Part shown: positions 43,237-57,100 of the stretch, in pieces
Position numbering within the stretch: the stretch's first letter is position 1
Layout: every line of letters starts with the position of its first letter
Notes under the pieces: model-generated
What the model was told of the DNA's origin: nothing
Databases searched by the model: none
Seen by the model: only the letters and a program-made list of their open reading frames with translations
DNA from: Patella vulgata
Lineage: Eukaryota; Mollusca; Gastropoda; Patellidae
Reading direction: 5' to 3'
NCBI RefSeq assembly: GCF_932274485.2
Contig: NC_065879.2
Span: 41,286,436 to 41,350,435, forward strand
Length of the DNA stretch: 64,000 bases
Translations under genes and position numbers: made by a program

Positions 43237-43989
43237 GGAGTGTCACACGTTGGATGTGGGGAGTTTTTGTTTAATTGTATTTTCCACATCTAACCAGCGA
43301 CTCATAGCACTGCATGGTGCTACATATGATGTGCAGAATATAGAAATCGATAACATAGTTTTCATTTCGGAAACTGTTTTTAAATACATGTCAGTGATAG
43401 TGTTCATTATGGGGCCATCTTGGATTTTTTAAATTGACGAATGGTTTTTTGACCACCAAAATCAGAGATCTAACATGCCTATGTCAAAATCCCTCGACGG
43501 ATAGGTAATTGAGTCCATACTAAAAGCGGTATTGTTGAATTCGTGTAAGAGACTGGTCTTGTTGATTTAGTAGGTTTGACTGTGGGATTTGTTTTGAAAT
43601 GCAATCGTTGTAGCACACATCATTACACAGTGTCGTGAGTATAAATGCCTGGCCAAGAAAATAAATGTAATTAATTTTAAATAATATCATATTCAACATA
43701 ACCCTAGAATCAATTAATTATCCAAAATAAATTTGATTAATTTTTAGTAAATTGTACCTAAAAAAGGCTTTTTCTAATATTGTATTTGAACACGACCATG
43801 TAATGTATAGTCAAATTATTGTTAAACAACTAGCGAAGACTCAACAGCACTAACGTTCCTTTAAAAAAAATAGAAAATAAAAACAACAACTGAGGTCTTA
43901 GAATTCGTTTTATTAGAAACATATGTTGCCAGATATTAAAACCTTACCCCCCCCCCCCCACAGCTTAGTCGTCCTGATGTTGTCGTCAC

Positions 43990-44879
43990 TTTAATGTTTT
44001 GAAAACATTGACTTTGATTACAGGTGATTGGTGACAAAGGCAATAACTCTAAATTCAACCCCAACTGGTCCAGAAGTTTGACGGCCCGACAGACAGAGGT
44101 AACGAACGATAATATACGAGAATATTAACACATGTACATATTATAAAGAAAAAAACTATTGTATCAAAATATGTTAAAGTCAAAATAAACCATAACAGAT
44201 AATTATCATTATTGGGAGAATTCCAAAATTGAGCAACAGAACAGTTTTATCACAGGATACATATATCTGGTGGATTGTATGTTTACAGAAGCAAGATTAT
44301 AATAAGCATTGTGGTATACACACTATAAAAATACACGCATACACAACATATAGATGCTATACAATAACAAAATACTGGTATATAAAGCCTCAACATTCGA
44401 AAGCCGTAGTTAAATTTACACAAGGACTTTACGCAACCAAAAGCACTTATATTTCAAAAGATTATTTAAAAATCGATCTATTTTATAATCTTCATTTTAC
44501 ACTTATCAAAATTTATGAAAGCTGCAGATATAGAGAATCTCCTGCCTACGAGTCTTTTTTTTACAGATCTTCGGTTTTTTGGGGTTTTTTTTTACTTTAT
44601 CGACGAGTGTTGATATTTTTTGATATAAAAAAGACCAGTAGGAATTTTATTTATCACCCAATCCTTTCTTACATGCATTTTTAATAAAAAAGAAGTTAAT
44701 TTTAATAAAAAATGAACTGCTCTTCGAAAATACAAAAAAGTAGTTCCTTTTTAAATGACCAATGAAATTCATGTAAAGGAGATATCGCAGTAGATTATGA
44801 TATTTATCACACAAGCGATATCTACTGTATAATGTATTATTGGGTGATAAAAACAGTTATTTTGGACAAACTTGTTATT
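43990..44879 (-). other. 3' flank of gene copy 2, duplicated with copy 1 flank
   Basis: It matches 1830-3303 in blocks, including AGGATACATATATCTGGTGG and TTTCAAAAGATTATTTAAA. It marks the low-coordinate limit of the gene duplication. The plus-strand open frame at 44229 is interrupted in copy 1 and is not taken as a gene. Confidence 0.55.
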
Positions 44880-44935
44880 TTAATAAAGGCTGGTAACAAA
44901 GGATACCACCAGCACTAACATTAAACTGGACTGCA
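44880..44935 (-). CDS. Copy 2 last exon: hydrophobic tail and stop
   Basis: 56 nt coding QSSLMLVLVVSFVTSLY and TAA after a TTTCTTTTACAG acceptor. It keeps the hydrophobic core of copy 1 unchanged (SSLMLVLVVS). Confidence 0.82.
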
Positions 44936-47900
44936 CTGTAAAAGAAAAAGAAAGTCATACAAATTAGCAGTTTTAAAACACCAAACATCAATTTAAAAAA
45001 GTACACAACGATAAATACGATTTTCAGACTCCGTCGCATTCTTCCATATTGGAATCAAGCAAAATTAACCACAATTCTTACTAAATTAAAGCGTGCATAT
45101 TAATTTTTAAAAAAAAACCCAGACGATTACGGTTATATCTAACTTATATCAAAAGTATCACCAATAAATCAGTTTTGATAAACTCTTTAATTTGTATGGA
45201 TATTAACAGTTGAATTCCACCAATCGCAACCGACCGTGTACTTAAATTAAACAAAACCATCTCTATGCCAATAAAATATCTGTATTAATAGGAAGTGTAT
45301 TACCTGAAATGGCTGTATTGCCTTCTCCAGTGGTAACAACTGTTGTTGTTTCTTCAAAACCACCTTCATCTATAAAATAATAATAATTAAAAAAAAAGAT
45401 TTGGTGGGGTTTTTTTTTAAGTATAAACAAAACAATAAACTAAAATGTGCCTGATTATTCCTTACTTTCTCATTTGCAACCAAAAAAACCCCTCTTAACT
45501 GGGATAATTTCACATGATATAATATTTGAGAAAACAATATACAATTATTGAATTAAAATGAGGTAGGTTTAAATGTTTGCTGTAAATCAATATTCATATT
45601 ATAAAAATGTATTACCTGGACAGTGAACTTTAACCTGGTTGAGCAAATTGGTTAGAGTTTGGGTCACAGTAGCTGTTTGGTTACAAGTTTGACTATATCC
45701 AGTCGTACACTTCAGTATTGATTTAAGTGAGCTGTAATGATAGTCAATAATCTGTCATGTATAATATCTTCAAGGTATAAATCTTTTTTATATCAAGCGA
45801 TGAAAATGTTAGATAACTACACATTTGCACAGTTTGTGATTCACATCTACAATACTAACAGTGGTTAGGGTTGTTAACCGGTTCGGTGGACGTCTAAAAA
45901 TATATTCTATGTGAAAAACTGTTATCGTTTTTGTACAAAAAAATCAGTCGCCGACTACGTTCTTAATAGACGCAGTGGTCGCGCATACAATTGACTGAAG
46001 TTTATACACCAATAAAACTATAAATTCGGCATTCGGTAGTTGTCCTTTAATCTGTTTCGGATAATAGATATTTTAACTGATATATATTACCGCTAAGTTT
46101 TTAACATAATGATTGTGTATAGTAATAGCGAAAAAAGAGCGAATTTGAAGCATTAAAAGTCATTCAATTCTTAACGCAAACATAGCTTTATGAAAGTTAC
46201 TTGTTCGGATAAAACAAAATTCTTAATACAATGAATTTCTATTCTTTTCGATCTCAGAGACGATCTTTTAAGTATTTTGTAAAAAAACATATCTTAATCC
46301 ACTTCTATATCACTAATAGCTATAGTAAACTACATACTTGCACCAGAATGTTTGGTCGGAGACTTTGTCCGTGATCTCGGCAACACCCGAGGGTAGGTCA
46401 ATCTGCATACAGACTGATGCTTGCTGGCAGATCGCAAAATTTGGAAACACTACAAATAAATTATGATAAAAATGTAGACATGTAAAGATTTATATTTATT
46501 TAAGAAAATAATAATAATATCAACGTTAATAATAAAACAAAAATATGATAGAAAAACAATAATTCACAAACGATATACAACTTTTCCAATAAAGTCTCTA
46601 TTTTCATTATGAGCTTATTCAGCTGTTGTTAATATTATATTTGGATATATTAAGTTCTGAACAATACCCCAAAGAAAATGAACGCACCTGAAGTTAAATC
46701 ATAAAGGTGTAATAACAACATACCTGTACAAGACTGTGTAAACAATTTTTGAATATCAACTAAACTATAACTGGCCTTCACTTTACTTGATTCACCACAA
46801 GTGTCTAAAGCTGTAGTAACACATGTTACAAAGGCCGGAATATTACTTAAAAAAATAATGAAAATCAGCTATATACCTCTCTATACATGGAGGAAGCAAA
46901 ATAATGTCATGATTAAAGCTCCAGTAACAAAACACGGAATATATTTTACTGCCAAAAATGAGAAGAAAAAATCAGGTATTTAAAGCTATAGCTATACGCG
47001 ATGCAAAATCGTAATTATTTTTCTTATAACATTCAATTTTCACATTGACCCAACGACACATATTGTAATTTAAAATCTCAATGAACAAATTCCAAATCAT
47101 TGAAATATCTTTTATAGGTTTGACGAAGGAACAGGCATAAATTAATATGTGTTTACTCACGGACATGATTGCACCAGGGATCCGCCGCTTCCCAACGTGA
47201 CCAAACATCCTGCTACTCCTGGACAAGGATTTCTAACTGAATAACATAATATCAAAATACATTGATCATACCGATGCTGATATGACGCAATGATCAAGAC
47301 TAAAAATACACATAATTCCTGTAGGGCTGGAATTCGAAGATGAACACAAAATAATCATCAGACATAATATGTTAGCTACAATAATGGAGTAACATGTATT
47401 CTAAAACTATTTCAAGCTCATGCTGGCAATTAAATCTAAATCTCCAGTCATAAAGTCAGTTTTCTGGAAACTGGGTTAATACTGTATATTTACATTGTGT
47501 TGGTTGCTTACACCACAATATCTCTGATTAAAGACGTGTCGATATCGGGCTTGTGACCGCTTTTGTATAATTCGATTTGTCCCTTGATAAATGCAAGTAA
47601 CTCGCATTTTTATTGCAACTAAAATTATTGTGGTGACCGAACTAAGACTACTATGTAAACTGTTTATTGACTGGTTCCTAAAATATAATTTGAATTTGTG
47701 AAAAACCCGTGGATGGACCCAGAGATTAGTTGAATAGAACGGAACGATACCACTGGGACACCGAAAACGACAGACCGGTTAGATCTAAATATTAAAGCCA
47801 GCTTAACCTCTCCCCCAAAATTCTTTAACCTAACCCTTGACATAGCCCTAACCCTTACCCTAACCCAAAGTCTTCGGAAACAATCACCTCAAATAAACCA

Positions 47901-50900
47901 AGTTTACATGACGGAATCTGGAGGTGCCCGCAATACTTAGATCTGATCACGACAACCCTGTTCCATAACCGTTCGACCACCGCCTTTTATTTAAATAGAT
48001 ATTTTATTCACTATAATTGAATGGGGAATCGATTAAAAGACAAAATCACTATGCCAGACCTATCCATTTAACCTTGTGAATGATTGGACGAATGCTATTT
48101 TTTACATAAAACGCTTACCGCCATTACATATTGCATCAGTAGATGTCTTTATAGCTGCTGCATCAGTCACACTATTTCCTCCTAGATTACAAGGTGTAGT
48201 TGAAGCTGATACACATTTAGATATACCTTTAGCCATTCTAGTAAAACACAATATACACATTTAGATACCTTTAGCCATTCTAGTAAAACACAATATACAC
48301 ATTAAGATACCTTTAGCTATTCTAGTAAAACACAAAGTACACATTTAACCATTCTAGTAAAAGGCAATATATACAGAGAATACACAATTTTAGGTGATGT
48401 GATAAAGTTTAACCGGAAACAAATTTAGGTTAAAGTACACATCCCTATTTTTTTTTTTTTTTTTTTTTTTTTAGCCTAAACTGTATTTGTCTCATTTCCA
48501 AGGCCCTATAACTCGTTATTGGTGTGATTTGATCTAGACACATTCCAACATCTGGATTTCGGTATTATTTCCAATAATCTTACTCAAAACGTAAGCTAGA
48601 AATGCCAGGAAACAGATAATACGACCCCAACTAAAACAAAAATCATAATTTATTTTAAAATTCCGACCCTCTTTTTTGTGGCATAGTAACTGTAAACAAA
48701 ACTATTTTTTTTCTGGCCTTAGCACATTTCCAGACAAGATATAAAATAGCGAGAGTGGTTTATACGAAAGATAAAGCATACTTATGATTACTATATTTCT
48801 CAGTCAGATAAAAATGTCAATGTGAAATTCTAGAATCCAACGGAAACTTTAATGGTCCCAAGTTAAACGGTATAAATAATCCTTGGACCATTTGGATTGT
48901 GTATCGTATCAATATCAATATTTAACCATTATTCTAGCATCCTGCACAATCAGTCTTAAACATATACTTTGGTTACCAATGGGGAGCTAGGTATCGCTAC
49001 GTTTGCTTCTCTTTAGCACGGGATTTCTCATAGAAAAGACCCATTTTATAAGTTAAAATCAAATAGGGTGTGATTAGAAAAACTATGCATTTTACATTAT
49101 TGACAATACTCGGGATAGTAATCTGAAGAAAGGCCAAGACAATCCCGATTCCCAATAAGCTACATTGTCTTGTCGAAATCGTCATACTGGACATCAAGGG
49201 ATTAGGTTAAATGATTTTCAATAGATTGCTAATAAATCAGAAACTGTTTTCTCTCTTACTTGCACCAGTGTTCAGGATTACCAACAGCAGAGATTGACTT
49301 GAGTGTTATTGGTTCGGCTATTAAAGCAGAGACGCCATTCTGTGTACATGTACCAAATGTCTGACAGGTACCTATGGCTGGGTAGGCACTCAAACCTGTG
49401 AAATTAAGTAGTAACTATTTAGCAAGGTTATAAATATATCTGAAATAAATTACGACTTATAGTTTCAACAGTCTGTTCCTTCTCACTTTTCCTTTTCATT
49501 TACAAAATACGACTCATAACTGTTCAATCATGCTTGTTTTTAACGTATCAAAAATATTACTTAAAGATGCTGATCATCACCTTAAGCTACAATATTGTGC
49601 GAGTTAATCCCAAAAAGGAATATCTGTTCATAATTGCTCAATTCCGTTCAGAAAAATGATGCATATAACCAGTTAACTCATAAGTAATATCTTATAATGG
49701 GCCTCTTTTGAATCCACGGGAGAGTGTCTATCGTCTATAATTTGTTTCTATATTGGTAATTGAATGTTAAATAATCAATTTTTGAGTAGATTTTAGCATG
49801 GATTAAACCACAGGCACTTGAAGGGATTAAAACAAGCCAACAGTGAGGCTGATGTCCCCCGCCGAAATAGGAAAATAATTAGAGAGTTATTGTGTTCCAA
49901 AGTCTCAGCAAATCAAATTGCTTATCGCTCTGCTTAATCTGAGCAGAAAATGCTCATTATCGATCTTAGTCAAGGTATTACTGTAATGAAACTATACACC
50001 AAGTTTCATCACTCTCACTTAATTAGAACTAAAGTTATAGTGTCCCAAAGCATCAACCAATCAAATTGTTTATCTCTGCTTACCCTAAGCGGAACGGACA
50101 GACAAACAGACAGACGGACGAACCCATTTTAATAGTTCCCTGCTTTCTTCGAAAGGCGGGGGACAATAAGCATGAACATTTACTCAATTCGAAGATCAAC
50201 CAATCAAATTGTTTATCTCTGCTTACCATAAGCGGAACGGACAGACAGACAAACAGACAGACGGACGAACCCATTTTAATAGTTCCCTGCTTTCTTCGAA
50301 AGGCGGGGGACAATCAAAGTAGGAGAGTTATTGTTTTCCAAAGTCTCGACCAATCAAATTGCGTATCGCTCTGCTTACCCTGAGCAGAAAATGCTCATTA
50401 TCAAACTTAGTCAAGGTATTACTGTAATGAAACTATACACCAAGTTTCATCAATCTCACTTAATTAGAACTAAAGTTATCGTGTCCCAAAGCATCAACCA
50501 ATCAAATTGCTTATCTCTGCTTACCCTAAGCTGAAAATGCTCATCTTCGAACTCCATCAAGGCATTGACCTAATCAACACATACACCAAGTTTGAACATT
50601 CTAGCTCAATTAGGAAGAGAGTTATCGTGCCCCAAAGTATCAACCAATCAAATTGCTTATCTCTGCTTACCCTAAGCGGAAAATGCTCATCTTCGAACTC
50701 CATCAAGGCATTGACCTAATAAACACATACACCAAGTTTGAACATTCTAGCTCAATTAAAAGTTATCGTGTCCCAAAGCATCAACCAATCAAATTGCTTA
50801 TCTCTGCTTACCCTAAGCGGAAAATGCTCATCTTCGAACTCCATCAAGGCATTGACCTAATCAACACATACACCAAGTTTGAACATTCTAGCCCAATTAG

Positions 50901-51108
50901 GAAGAGAGTTATCGTGTCCCAAAGCATCAACCAATCAAATTGCTTATCTCTGCTTACCCTAAGCGGAAAATGCTCATCTTCGAACTCCATCAAGGCACTG
51001 ACCTAATAAACACATACACCAAGTTTGAACATTCTAGCTCAATTAGGAAGAGAGTTATTGTGTCCCAAAAAGTGTGACGGACAGACAGACGGACAGACAG
51101 AAGGACAG

Positions 51109-51143
<35 letters not shown>

Positions 51144-54100
51144 GACGAACCCATTTTAATAGTCCCCTGCTTTCTTCGAAAGGCGGGGGACAATAAAACT
51201 TCTTACTACTGCTTGACTATATATTATAGTATATAAAAGGTATTTCAGCCGCCATCTTTGTTTTCACGTCTTCAAGACATTTCGTTTGCTGTCATCTCAC
51301 AATACTCACTATTTCTAACACTACCCGTCGTATTTATTGCCAACGAGACCTTATTTGATCATTATTCAGCTTCCGATGTAATTAAATTGGTCATTTAACA
51401 GCGTTATTAATTACAAATCAAACTTGAAGCGCTTTCACATGCCTAAAATCAACTTCAAGAGACCGGAAATAACATGAAATCAGGTCAAAGGAATTCCCTT
51501 TTGTTTTTATTAGTAAGTCTAGATCATCCAGTCACTTCCTTTATTAACATAATACGAGATTTGCTTAGGGACTGGGTGATCTAGACTGCATCGAAACAAA
51601 CCCACCTGTGTTGGTTGATGCTATACCGCACCTAGCGAAATAACAAAAAGGGGAGGCGCTACCAATAGCTAGCTGAACAGAAATTATAACGTGTTTGTAG
51701 GCGGGAGACTGATTTTAAATGTTTTAAATTCATTAGTCAATTTTTAAAAAAAAGGTTTCTGAAAAATTGATGAAACAAATAATGACTGATGCTCAAAAAT
51801 TGTATTATAGCAGAGACCTGAGACGTACGGTTTCTGGCATAGGCATAACAAAAGAATGGACTTGAAGTTTATACCAATTGTATGGTATCAGTAGGCTATT
51901 TAGAAATGAAAAGGGTGTTCTTCTTGTTTTAAGAAATAATATCATTTTGCAGACTAAAAGGCAAAATATTTTTTTTCTCCAAAATATATATTAATTTTTT
52001 TATCGCTTTATCTGCCCCACCACTGCTCATATGGCTTTGCAAGGATCAGAAATAACATTGATATCTCCTTATCTCCTTTATTAGGTATATATATATAAAT
52101 ATGTAAAAGTAGTTAGAAGATTCCATTTGAAGTAGTTAATATACGTAAAATAAATTATCCTAAGCATGTTACATACCAATGACAATATATTCAGCTGTCA
52201 TTCTGACATTCATAATTCGCGGTCAGCTGTGACAGTCAATTTTATTTTTAGTAACACGCCTTGACCAATCAAAAATAAGAGCTTCCCCAACGCGACGTCA
52301 TTGACCTGATTTCATGTTATTTCCGGTCTCTTGAAGTTGATCTTAGGCAAGTGACAGCGCTTCAAGTTTGATTTGTAATTAATAACGCTGTTAAATGACC
52401 AATTTATTTACATCGGAAGCTGAATAATGATCGAATAAGGTCTCGTTGGCAATATACACGACGGGTAGCGTGTTAGAACTAGTGAGTATTGTGAGATGAT
52501 AGCAGACGAAATGTCTTGAAGACGTGAAAACAAAGATGGCGGCTGAAATACCTTTTATATACTATAATATATAGTCAAGCAGTAGTAAGAAGTTTTATTT
52601 TAATCCCTTCAAGTGCCTGTGGATTAAACATACAGGAGCTAAATATATTTAGAGGATTGGAATAATCGAGACTTTGTTTTGTTTCGTACCGACTTTAGTA
52701 TAATGATCGAGGCTAGCCTAAAATTCAAAAGCTATTATCTCTGTTCAGAGTCGAGCAATTTGACTGATATTTTACGGCATATCTATTTACGTTATATATT
52801 TTTTAACTATTATAGTGAGAACTGTCAACTCTTTATCTAATCTCCCATAATGCCCCTTTAAGGAATGAAAAGTAATACTTTTGTCCGAAAATTGTAAATG
52901 GTGATTCACGACTTCATTAATTTCTTACCAGTGCATATTTGTTGATACAGAGGCATAATTTTCATAATTGTCAGGTCTCCTACTTTTGGTTTATCTTTGC
53001 AAGCTGTATTCACACACGTCATAAAACTGTTTATTCGTCTGTTGGAATAAAGAACAGTATTATCGCTCACATTTTTGTGCCAATGAAATAAAATAAATGT
53101 ATGAAAATTACTAATAAAGAAAATAAAAGACAGGAATTTGTGACTAATGTTGGGCGAGGGTAGTACAGTTTACACCATGACAACACGCAAGTTTGCATGT
53201 ACTGCAAAACTACCAACCAGAGTACAAACAGATTGTTTCCCTAAATCATATATTTCTACGACAGATATAAATCAGGCCGAATATAAGCCATGTTTTTCTT
53301 ATGGAAACTGCCGCATAGGTCCAGTATTTTAATTTAGTTTTAGTATTTTAGATGGGAAGTATGGCGTTTGGTTCCCTATTATTATACATTTAGTTCGTGC
53401 AGATTACATTAGTAAACAATACATAAAGTAAATAACATGATAACAAACAAACATGAATGAATTGTTGGATGGAATTAATCGAAACTATAAAATATACATA
53501 CGGGCAGACTGTGTATAAATCCAGGTTTGTACTGAAAGGGCTTAAACAAGCATTGAGACCAGGGCAATACTCTGAAATTAGAAATAAGTTGTAAAATGGT
53601 CTGTAAATGTGTCAATCCACTCCTTTATATTATTAAATAATATTTTAATTCATGATATTTGAGAGAGATTGGTGAATAGAATTATCCCAATTAAAACCAA
53701 AACCCACTCTATATTTGATACTGGATCAGTCTGTGAAACATTGAACTATTAAAGGTAAGGAGCCCGTGAGCATTTATTTCTTTTAAAACAATTAAACATA
53801 TTTTGTTAAAAGTTAAACAGTTGGCAATTTTATTTCAATACCTTGGTATCCAGAACACTGTCGTTCTAAAGCTAATTGAAAGAGTTGAATATCCCCGAAC
53901 ATTGGCATCTGTGTGCATTGATTTCTTTTAAAACAATTAAGCATCTCATGGGAAACACTTGAAAGAAAGAAAACAATTATTATAAGCCCAGAGAACAATA
54001 TAAACTGGAAAGAACAGATACAATGTAGAAATATAAATTTGATACGAGAATGTAATCGCTAAATACCACGAAAGACTTTTCGTACCCCAGTATTACAAAA

Positions 54101-57100
54101 CGCTTTGAGAGCAGTTTCCACAACGTTTCATTTTTCACGTGGATTTTAGACAAGTCTCGTCTTAACACATTCAAAATTAAGAATGTTGATACCAGAGATA
54201 ATCGTGTTTATCCTAAGGGAATTCGATTTTATCACATTAGCGATCAGTAAATACTCGATGACATCGGACCAATGTTAATCTATGCTTGACAATGATAGCC
54301 CCCCATCAACGGAGATGCCAATCGGAGTTAGTTAGCGATAGCCTGACAATGTATGTTCATATTGCCGGATGTGATAATCCATCTTTTCTAGCCAGAGATA
54401 TTTTGTAACCAACTGATCATTACCAATGTCCCTTTGGTACTAAGGAGCGGCACTCACGATTTTGGGCCTTGTTTCACGCGATGGAGCTAAACTTTACTAA
54501 AACTATCAAATAATCTATCATCGAAAGAAAAACAATAAAAGACGCCATAAAAAATGTGATATTCCAGAACAGAAGGGATCAATTTTGTACATATTTTGAG
54601 TATGTAGGAACATCGCAGATTGGGCAAACAAAACACAAAATACATACGGTGTTGTGATTCTCCCAAAAGCGACAAGTGGCAAACGCCCAAAAAAATAGGA
54701 ATAAGACGACTTGATGATCATGATTTCTTTATTTCCTGCGTAGAATTGTCGGAGAATTTACAACGAAACGAATAAATACGAGAAGGCGTCAAATTTAAAT
54801 GCCATTTATTAAAGACGTGCCTTCTATTCACTTAATTCATTAAATATTCGCTTATCGGTGTTTATAAATCTACGCCAATGAAAGAATAATTATCATTTAC
54901 GATTTTTCGACCAAAATTAGATTACAAGATAATTTAATTTCTGAGTTTTCTAGAAAAAAAAGCCACGCAGAAGAAAACAATGCGTTAATTTTGTTGTTTA
55001 GCTTTAAATTTCTGTCATTAACAAATACTATTTATAATAGGCCTAATAAAGAAATACGACAAACAACGAGTCTGGCCTATACGTCAGTGGCGGCAAAGGC
55101 CTATTTTTAAGGAGTGAGTAACTCTAAACCACAAGATTAGATTATCTAGATATTAAATTTTGATAGAAAGAATGTAAATCACAAATTAATAAATAAAATA
55201 AGGCACTTTTAAAGAAAAGGTATTTCTTTATTAGGCCTAATATAAATAGTATTTATTAGTGACAGAAATCTAAAACTTAACAAAATTAACGCATTGCGAC
55301 GAGTTTGTTTTATTCTGCGTGTTTTGGGTTTTTGGGTTTTTTTTTTGTTTGTTTTGTTTTTGTTTGTTCTGCCCACATACATAAGTTGGGAGAAAACTCT
55401 GAAATTTTGGTCGCAAAAGTGTATATATAATAAATATTATTTCATCAGCGCAGGTTTATTAAAAGCGATAAGCAAAATGGCTTGGTTAATACGCGGGAAA
55501 TAAAGTAATCTAGTCACGGGAACCATCACTTATGCTCAAACAACGACACTATCCCATACCCAACCCCACACACAAGCCAGCACTTGATCTAACCTCAAAG
55601 GTTAACCAAGTGAAATGTACCTAAACCGAGGTTATTACTTAAAATATGAGAAAGTAGCCAGATTATAAACATTACTGTATATCCTATAACACAGCCAGTT
55701 TTATATTATATTATATTATTTATATTAACAAAATAATATGTCATGGATAAGACTTACCCGCAACATCTATATGTACCCTCATAATCGTCCTGAGAGGTAT
55801 TTTGGCAGCCAGAAGCCATAAACGGTGTGCCACACCCCAGACAGTTTCCTCCTATATGGAAAAGTTAATACAATTAAAGGAAACACATACCGGAGTAAAA
55901 GTAAGTCAATAACGTATCTAAACTATTTAAATGCCCAGGTCAACTTTTGTTAAAATCCAAATCCGGTACCAAATGTTAGTTTAATATCTGATCTTAGCAT
56001 TCACATCAACTTGGGATTATTTTGAATATATAAGATGCCGATTGAACGGGATGCAAAATAGATTTCATTTCTTTGTGCTCCTTCTAGATAATGACTTCAA
56101 AATCTTCACAAATAGTATTTGTGTGTGTTTCCTGTATATTTTAATAAAAGTTTCTTGGACTTCTGTTAAAATCACATAATGTATTTGCAGGCAGTATACT
56201 GAAAACATTCAATTAATTTCGAAATTTGACATCGTTATGATGTACCCACTTTCCTTATACAATCAAATAATGGCTAGTAATGATCTGATATAATATATAC
56301 GTTTGTATATTGTGTCCTGTCCGTAGGCTTGTCTTTATATGTGTGCGACCACTCCCCCCGCACTTGCAATTAAAAATGCATTATGTAAGGTTCAAATAAA
56401 GATCTGACCGTTCATGCTATAATAGTTTTAAAATAAAAAATGATAATCAATTGAAATATTCCCCCAAATTACTTTATTCTGAACGAGATGTGAATTTTGA
56501 ACTGCGAGTAAGAAGTAGCTTAAATAGTTTCGATTGCCGAATACCATTGCTACGATAATAAACTTTGTCTCCGTGTTCCATTTTAATGAAGACATGTCAG
56601 ACAAGTTCTAATCCTATTAATATGCCAGCCATCCGGTGATCTAGAGAGTTGGTTATGTTAATAAAATGTCAAAATGATAATTTATATTACATTTGATGAC
56701 AAAAACAATACCCGTAGATTTATCTCTTAAATAATGCATCTTTAATGAAGATAATCTTTGCAAAATGAGCAAGTCAGAACTTTCCTTCCAGGGTCATATA
56801 GTTTACGTCCTTTTCATATTAGAAATAATTTTATACCTGCTCCACACATTTGGTCAAGCATTGGTTTCAGGGCATCTATGGGTGATGTAGCGTTCGCGGG
56901 CATTAAGTTTGGGCATTCTTGTTGTAACTGATTATAACATGTAGTCAAGTTCGTCATTGCACTGAAAAACATTATTAGTAATACTTTATGTTTGAAAGTC
57001 GCGATAAAGAAATGTTTAGGAAAACTTTTTAACCGTCAACAAATTCTAATGGAGATGGTGGTATGTATTAAACTTGTAAGGCGCATGGGTGATGCTTGTG

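Noticed and set aside
44229-44684. 151-residue plus-strand frame beside copy 2
   Set aside because: The matching copy 1 region (2210-3010) is interrupted and much rearranged, so the frame is not conserved; it is treated as 3' flank.
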